The notes beneath the pieces are model-generated. The model ran no database searches and was not told the origin of the DNA. It saw only the letters and a program-made list of their open reading frames with translations. Of a stretch of 64,000 bases of DNA, positions 58,224 through 64,000 are shown piece by piece. How positions within the stretch are numbered: position 1 is the stretch's first letter; each line of letters opens with the position of its first letter. A program made the position numbers and the translations under genes. This stretch comes from Maea johnstoni (lineage: Eukaryota > Annelida > Polychaeta > Spionida > Magelonidae), in NCBI GenBank assembly GCA_963942565.1, contig OZ012686.1, positions 60,482,904 to 60,546,903 of the forward strand, in the 5' to 3' direction.

Positions 58224-60048
58224 GGTGCTAAGCTCGTATATCCACCTACCCCAGTTAAGGCCCCGGTGCTAAGCTCGTATATTCACCTACCCCAGTTTAG
58301 GCCGAGGTGCTTCGCTCCTATGCCCACCTACCCCCGTTAAGGCCAAGGTGCTTCACTCGTAGGTCAACCTACCCCAGTTTACTTACTTACTTACTTACTT
58401 AGGTGCTACTTAGGTGCTAAGCTCGTATATCCACCTACCCCAGTTAAGGCCCCGGTGCTAAGCTCGTATATTCACCTACCCCAGTTTAGGCCGAGGTGCT
58501 TCGCTCCTATGCCCACCTACCCCCGTTAAGGCCAAGGTGCTTCACTCGTAGGTCAACCTACCCCAGTTTACTTACTTACTTACTTACTTAGGTGCTACTT
58601 AGGTGCTAAGCTTGTATATCCACCTACCTCAGTTTAGGTTGAGGTGCTTCGCTCCTATGCCCACTTACCCCCGTTAAGGCCAAGGTGCTTCACTCGTAGG
58701 TCAACCAACCCAAGTTTACTTACTTACTTAGGTGCTACTTAGGTGCTAAGCTCGTATATCCACCTACCCCAGTTAAGGCCCCGGTGCTAAGCTCGTATAA
58801 TCACCTACCCCAGTTTAGGCCGAGGTGCTTCGCTCCTATGCCCACCTACCCCCGTTAAGGCCAAGGTGCTTCACTCGTAGGTCAACCTACCCCAGTTTAC
58901 TTACTTACTTACTTACTTAGGTGCTACTTAGGTGCTAAGCTCGTATATCCACCTACCTCAGTTTAGGTTGAGGTGCTTCGCTCCTATGCCCACCTACCCC
59001 CGTTAAGGCCAAGGTGCTTCACTCGTAGGTCAACCTACCCCAGTTTACTTACTTACTTACTTACTTAGGTGCTACTTAGGTGCTAAGCTCGTATATCCAC
59101 CTACCCCACTTAAGGCCCCGGTGCTAAGCTCGTATATTCACCTACCCCAGTTTAGGCCGGAGTGTTTCGCTCCTATGCCCACCTCCCCCCGTTAAGGCCA
59201 AGGTGCTTCACTCGTAGGTCAACCTACCCCAGTTTACTTACTTACTTACTTACTTAGGTGCTACTTAGGTGCTAAGCTCGTATATCCACCTACCTCAGTT
59301 TAGGTTGAGGTGCTTCGCTCCTATGCCCACCTACCCCCGTTAAGGCCAAGGTGCTTCACTCGTAGGTCAACCTACCCCAGTTTACCTACTTACTTACTTA
59401 CTTAGGTGCTACTTAGGTACTAAGCTCGTATATCCACCTACCCCAGTTAAGGCCCCGGTGCTAAGCTCGTATATTCACCTACCCCAGTTTAGGCTGAGGT
59501 GCTTCGCTCCTATGCCCACCTACCCCTGTTAAGGCCAAGGTGCTTCACTCGTAGGTCAACCTACCCAAGTTTACTTACTTACTTACTTACTTAGGTGCTA
59601 CTTAGGTGCTAAGCTCGTATATCCACCTACCTCAGTTTAGGTTGAGGTGCTTCGCTCCTATGCCCACCTACCCCCGTTAAGGCCAAGGTGCTTCACTCGT
59701 AGGTCAACCTACCCCAATTGACTTACTTACTTACTTACTTAGGTGCTACTTAGGTGCTAAGCTCGTATATCCACCTACCTCAGTTTAGGTTGAGGTGCTT
59801 CGCTCCTATGCCCACCTACCCCCGTTAAGGCCAAGGTGCTTCACTCGTAGGTCAACCTACCCCAGTTTACTTACTTACTTACTTACTTAGGTGCTACTTA
59901 GGTGCTAAGCTCGTATATCCACCTACCTCAGTTTAGGTTGAGGTGCTTCGCTCCTATGCCCACCTACCCCCGTTAAGGCCAAGGTGCTTCACTCGTAGGT
60001 CAACCTACCCCAGTTTACTTACTTACTTACTTACTTACGTGCTACTTA
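58224..60048 (+). repeat. 1825-bp tandem block, copy 1
   Basis: Unit order A-A-B-A-B-A-B-A-B-B-B. With 58035 the first two A units make a run of three. Markers: TACGTGCTAC just before the block (58212), TCAACCAACCC in 58602 with a three-copy TTAC run, CCCCACTTAAGG, GCCGGAGTGTTTC and CCTCCCCCC in 59079, GGTACTAAGC in 59416 and CCAATTGAC in 59605. Confidence 0.9.
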
Positions 60049-61724
60049 GGTGCTAAGCTCGTATATCCACCTACCCCAGTTAAGGCCCCGGTGCTAAGCT
60101 CGTATATTCACCTACCCCAGTTTAGGCCGAGGTGCTTCGCTCCTATGCCCACCTACCCCCGTTAAGGCCAAGGTGCTTCACTCGTAGGTCAACCTACCCC
60201 AGTTTACTTACTTACTTACTTACTTAGGTGCTACTTAGGTGCTAAGCTCGTATATCCACCTACCCCAGTTAAGGCCCCGGTGCTAAGCTCGTATATTCAC
60301 CTACCCCAGTTTAGGCCGAGGTGCTTCGCTCCTATGCCCACCTACCCCCGTTAAGGCCAAGGTGCTTCACTCGTAGGTCAACCTACCCCAGTTTACTTAC
60401 TTACTTACTTACTTAGGTGCTACTTAGGTGCTAAGCTTGTATATCCACCTACCTCAGTTTAGGTTGAGGTGCTTCGCTCCTATGCCCACTTACCCCCGTT
60501 AAGGCCAAGGTGCTTCACTCGTAGGTCAACCAACCCAAGTTTACTTACTTACTTAGGTGCTACTTAGGTGCTAAGCTCGTATATCCACCTACCCCAGTTA
60601 AGGCCCCGGTGCTAAGCTCGTATAATCACCTACCCCAGTTTAGGCCGAGGTGCTTCGCTCCTATGCCCACCTACCCCCGTTAAGGCCAAGGTGCTTCACT
60701 CGTAGGTCAACCTACCCCAGTTTACTTACTTACTTACTTACTTAGGTGCTACTTAGGTGCTAAGCTCGTATATCCACCTACCTCAGTTTAGGTTGAGGTG
60801 CTTCGCTCCTATGCCCACCTACCCCCGTTAAGGCCAAGGTGCTTCACTCGTAGGTCAACCTACCCCAGTTTACTTACTTACTTACTTACTTAGGTGCTAC
60901 TTAGGTGCTAAGCTCGTATATCCACCTACCCCACTTAAGGCCCCGGTGCTAAGCTCGTATATTCACCTACCCCAGTTTAGGCCGGAGTGTTTCGCTCCTA
61001 TGCCCACCTCCCCCCGTTAAGGCCAAGGTGCTTCACTCGTAGGTCAACCTACCCCAGTTTACTTACTTACTTACTTACTTAGGTGCTACTTAGGTGCTAA
61101 GCTCGTATATCCACCTACCTCAGTTTAGGTTGAGGTGCTTCGCTCCTATGCCCACCTACCCCCGTTAAGGCCAAGGTGCTTCACTCGTAGGTCAACCTAC
61201 CCCAGTTTACCTACTTACTTACTTACTTAGGTGCTACTTAGGTACTAAGCTCGTATATCCACCTACCCCATTTAGGCCCCGGTGCTAAGCTCGTATATTC
61301 ACCTACCCCAGTTTAGGCTGAGGTGCTTCGCTCCTATGCCCACCTACCCCTGTTAAGGCCAAGGTGCTTCACTCGTAGGTCAACCTACCCAAGTTTACTT
61401 ACTTACTTACTTACTTAGGTGCTACTTAGGTGCTAAGCTCGTATATCCACCTACCTCAGTTTAGGTTGAGGTGCTTCGCTCCTATGCCCACCTACCCCCG
61501 TTAAGGCCAAGGTGCTTCACTCGTAGGTCAACCTACCCCAATTGACTTACTTACTTACTTACTTAGGTGCTACTTAGGTGCTAAGCTCGTATATCCACCT
61601 ACCTCAGTTTAGGTTGAGGTGCTTCGCTCCTATGCCCACCTACCCCCGTTAAGGCCAAGGTGCTTCACTCGTAGGTCAACCTACCCCAGTTTACTCACTT
61701 ACTTACTTACTTAGGTGCTACTTA
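60049..61724 (+). repeat. 1825-bp tandem block, copy 2
   Basis: The ten units match 58224-59900 at offset 1825, with every private marker repeated (TACGTGC, TCAACCAACCC, GCCGGAGTG, CCTCCCCCC, GGTACTAAGC, CCAATTGAC). The main difference is near 61268 (CCCCATTTAGGCC, one base shorter), and similarity ends at TTTACTCAC near 61690. Confidence 0.9.
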
Positions 61725-64000
61725 GGTGCTAAGCTCGTATATCCACCTACCCCAGTTAAGGCCCCGGTGCTAAGCTCGTATATTCACCTACCCTAGTTTA
61801 GGCCGAGGTGCTTCGCTCCTATGCCCACCTACCCCCGTTAAGGCCAAGGTGCTTCACTCGTAGGTCAACCTACCCCAGTTGACTTACTTACTTACTTACT
61901 TAGGTGCTACTTAGGTGCTAAGCTCGTATATCCACCTACCTCACTTTATGTTGAGGTGCTTCGCTCCTATGCCCACTTACCCCCGTTAAGGCCAAGGTGC
62001 TTCACTCGTAGGTCAACCTACCCAAGTTTACTTACTTACTTACTTACTTAGGTGCTACTTAGGTGCTAAGCTCGTATATCCACCTACCCCAGTTAAGGCC
62101 CCGGTGCTAAGCTCGTATATTCACATACCCCAGTTTAGGCCGAGGTGCTTCGCTCCTATGCCCACCTACCCCCGTTAAGGCCAAGGTGCTTCACTCGTAG
62201 GTCAACCTACCCCAGTTTACTTACTTACTTACTTACTTAGGTGCTACTTAGGTGCTAAGCTCGTATATCCACCTACCTCAGCTTAGGTTGAGGTGCTTCG
62301 CTCCTATGCCCACCTACCCCCGTTAAGGCCAAGGTGCTTCACTCGTAGGTCAACATACCCCAGTTTACTTACTTACTTACTTACTTAGGTGCTACTTAGG
62401 TGCTAAGCTCGTATATCCACCTACCCCAGTTAAGGCCCCGGTGCTAAGCTCGTATATTCACCTACCCCAGTTTAGGCCGAGGTGCTTCGCTCCTATGCCC
62501 ACCTACCCCCGTTAAGGCCAAGGTGCTTCACTCGTAGGTCAACCTACCCCAGTTTACTTACTTACTTACTTACTTAGGTGCTACTTAGGTGCTAAGCTCG
62601 TATATCCACCTACCCCAGTTAAGGCCCCGGTGCTAAGCTCGTATATTCACCTACCCCAGTTTAGGCCGAGTTGCTTCACTCCTATGCCCACCTACCCCCT
62701 TTAAGGCCAAGGTGCTTCACTCGTAGGTCAACCTACCCCAGTTTACTTACTTACTTACTTACTTAGGTGCTACTTAGGTGCTAAGCTCGTATATCCACCT
62801 ACCTCAGTTTAGGTTGAGGTGCTTCGCTCCTATGCCCACCTACCCCCGTTAAGGCCAAGGTGCTTCACTCGTAGGTCAACCTACCCCAGTTTACTTACTT
62901 ACTTACTTACTTAGGTGCTACTTAGGTGCTAAGGTCGTATATCCACCTACCTCAGTTTAGGTTGAGGTGCTTCGCTCCTATGCCCACCTACCCCCGTTAA
63001 GGCCAAGGTGCTTCACTCGTAGGTCATCCTACCCCAGTTTACTTACTTACCTACTTACTTAGGTGCTACTTAGGTGCAAAGCTCTTATATCCACCTACCC
63101 CAGTTAAGGCCCCTGTGCTAAGCTCGTATATTCACCTACCCCAGTTTAGGCCGAGGTGCTTCGCTACTATGCCCACCTACCCCCGTTAAGGCCAAGGTGC
63201 TTCACTCGTAGGTCAACCTACCCCAGTTTACTTACTTACTTACTTACTTAGGTGCTACTTAGGTGCTAAGCTCGTATATCCACCTACCTCAGTTTAGGTT
63301 GAGGTGCTTCGCTCCTATGCCCACCTACCCCCGTTAAGGCCAAGGTGCTTCACTCGTAGGTCAACCTACCCCAGTTTACTTACTTACTTACTTACTTAGG
63401 TGCTACTTAGGTGCTAAGCTCGTATATCCACCTACCCCAGTTAAGGCCCCGGTGCTAAGCTTGTATATTCACCTACCCCAGTTTAGGCCGAGGTGCTTCG
63501 CTCCTATGCCCACCTACCCCCGTTAAGGCCAAGGTGCTTCACTCGTAGGTCAACCTACCCCAGTTTACTTACTTACTTACTTACTTAGGTGCTACTTAGG
63601 TGCTAAGCTCGTATATCCACCTACCTCAGTTTAGGTTGAGGTGCTTCGCTCCTATGCCCACTTACCCCCGTTAAGGCCAAGGTGCTTCACTCGTAGGTCA
63701 ACCTACCCAAGTTTACTTACTTACTTACTTACTTAGGTGCTACTTAGGTGCTAAGCTCGTATATCCACCTACCCCAGTTAAGGCCCCGGTGCTAAGCTCG
63801 TATATTCACCTACCCCAGTTTAGGCCGAGGTGCTTCGCTCCTATGCCCACCTACCCCCCTTAAGGCCAAGGTGCTTCACTCGTAGGTCAACCTACCCCAG
63901 TTTACTCACTTACTTACTTACTTAGGTGCTACTTAGGTGCTAAGCTCGTATATCCACCTACCCCAGTTAAGGCCCCGGTGCTAAGCTCGTATATTCACCT
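61725..64000 (+). repeat. Block 61.7-64 kb, running off the window
   Basis: Unit order A-B-A-B-A-A-B-B-A-B-A-B-A-A, the last cut off after 65 bases at the window end. Contains another GGTCATCC B (62925, start altered to AAGGTCG) with its CCCCTGTGC A (63073, GTGCAAAGC). No change of sequence type is seen at the edge, so the array continues. Confidence 0.88.

Larger units (their letters stand above)
1..64000 (+). repeat. Satellite DNA array, 41-bp monomers in 148/189-bp units (337-bp dimer)
   Basis: The entire window is one head-to-tail tandem array in a single orientation; no stretch of non-satellite sequence was found. I followed unit starts (GGTGCTAAGC) from base 7 to base 63936 and count about 200 type A units (189 bp), 178 type B units (148 bp) and one type C unit (148 bp); both window ends fall inside units. 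A and B usually alternate, so 337 bp is the dominant period. Each canonical unit has stop codons in all three forward frames, and the TTAC runs put TAA in all three reverse frames, so it cannot encode a long protein. Seen directly: repeat structure. Inferred: eukaryotic heterochromatin. Not determinable here: species, chromosome, or whether it is centromeric. Confidence 0.98.

Noticed and set aside
1-64000. CRISPR array
   Set aside because: Repeats are contiguous and their parts are related to each other; there are no unique spacers and no cas genes.
1-64000. LTR elements, LINEs, SINEs, DNA transposons or viral remnants
   Set aside because: No stretch departs from the satellite consensus, so there is nothing to assign to a mobile element. 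The long direct repeats are satellite multimers, not terminal repeats.
1-64000. tRNA, rRNA or other structured RNA genes, promoters, origins, riboswitches
   Set aside because: No sequence or structure beyond the repeat was recognised; TATATCC in m1 and b1 looks TATA-like but has no supporting context.
1-64000. Low-quality assembly or random low-complexity sequence
   Set aside because: Consistent unit lengths, linked variants and exact offsets across tens of kilobases show real order, although single duplications such as 1-2153/3455-5607 could still be assembly effects.

Overview
The whole 64-kb window is one uninterrupted head-to-tail satellite DNA array. I see no gene, RNA gene, transposon or unique sequence from base 1 to base 64000. 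Base composition is about half GC (51% and 49% counted on the two canonical units). The array size, the nested tandem structure and the lack of coding capacity point to a eukaryotic heterochromatic block (centromeric, pericentromeric, subtelomeric or knob-like). Nothing in the sequence identifies the species or the chromosomal position. No known satellite family was recognised.

Architecture, from small to large. (1) The ancestral monomer is 41 bp, begins GGTGCT and carries a central ACCTACCCC core. Four diverged versions occur, called here m1, m2, m3 and m4; m4 ends in a (TTAC)5 run and is 55 bp long. An 11-bp piece, m5, is a duplicate of the sequence at the m4/m1 junction. (2) These make two unit types: A = m1-m2-m3-m4-m5 (189 bp) and B = b1-m3-m4-m5 (148 bp). 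b1 looks like a fusion of the left part of m1 with the right part of m2, so B is A minus one 41-bp monomer. (3) A and B mostly alternate, giving a 337-bp A+B dimer. By hand I parse about 200 A, 178 B and one odd unit C (a second kind of 148-bp deletion unit at 44639). All lie in the same orientation. (4) Shared rare variants show multi-unit tandem duplications with periods of 526, 673, 863, 1011, 1159, 1189, 1341, 1388, 1537, 1825, 1874, 2211 and 3454 bp. (5) On top of these are dispersed multi-kilobase copies, for example 4283-7330 repeated near 12779-15829, 17998-21548 repeated at 44639-48152, and 9531-12404 repeated at 19012-21548.

Layout. 1-9.4 kb and 12.8-18.9 kb share one set of subfamilies, marked by units lacking m5 and by a linked four-variant haplotype. 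9.4-12.8, 18.9-21.5 and 46.1-49.5 kb share a second set. 21.5-43.3 kb is a third, very regular zone built from tandem blocks of 1.4-2.2 kb. 49.5-64 kb is a fourth zone with more A-A and B-B neighbours. In the block descriptions below, B* or A* marks a unit lacking m5.

Short open reading frames of 72-94 codons occur where a single variant removes one of the regularly spaced stops. They are by-products of the repeat and are not called as genes. The biology here lies in the repeat itself: its recombination history, possible DNA methylation, short dyads at fixed places, and nucleosome-scale unit lengths.
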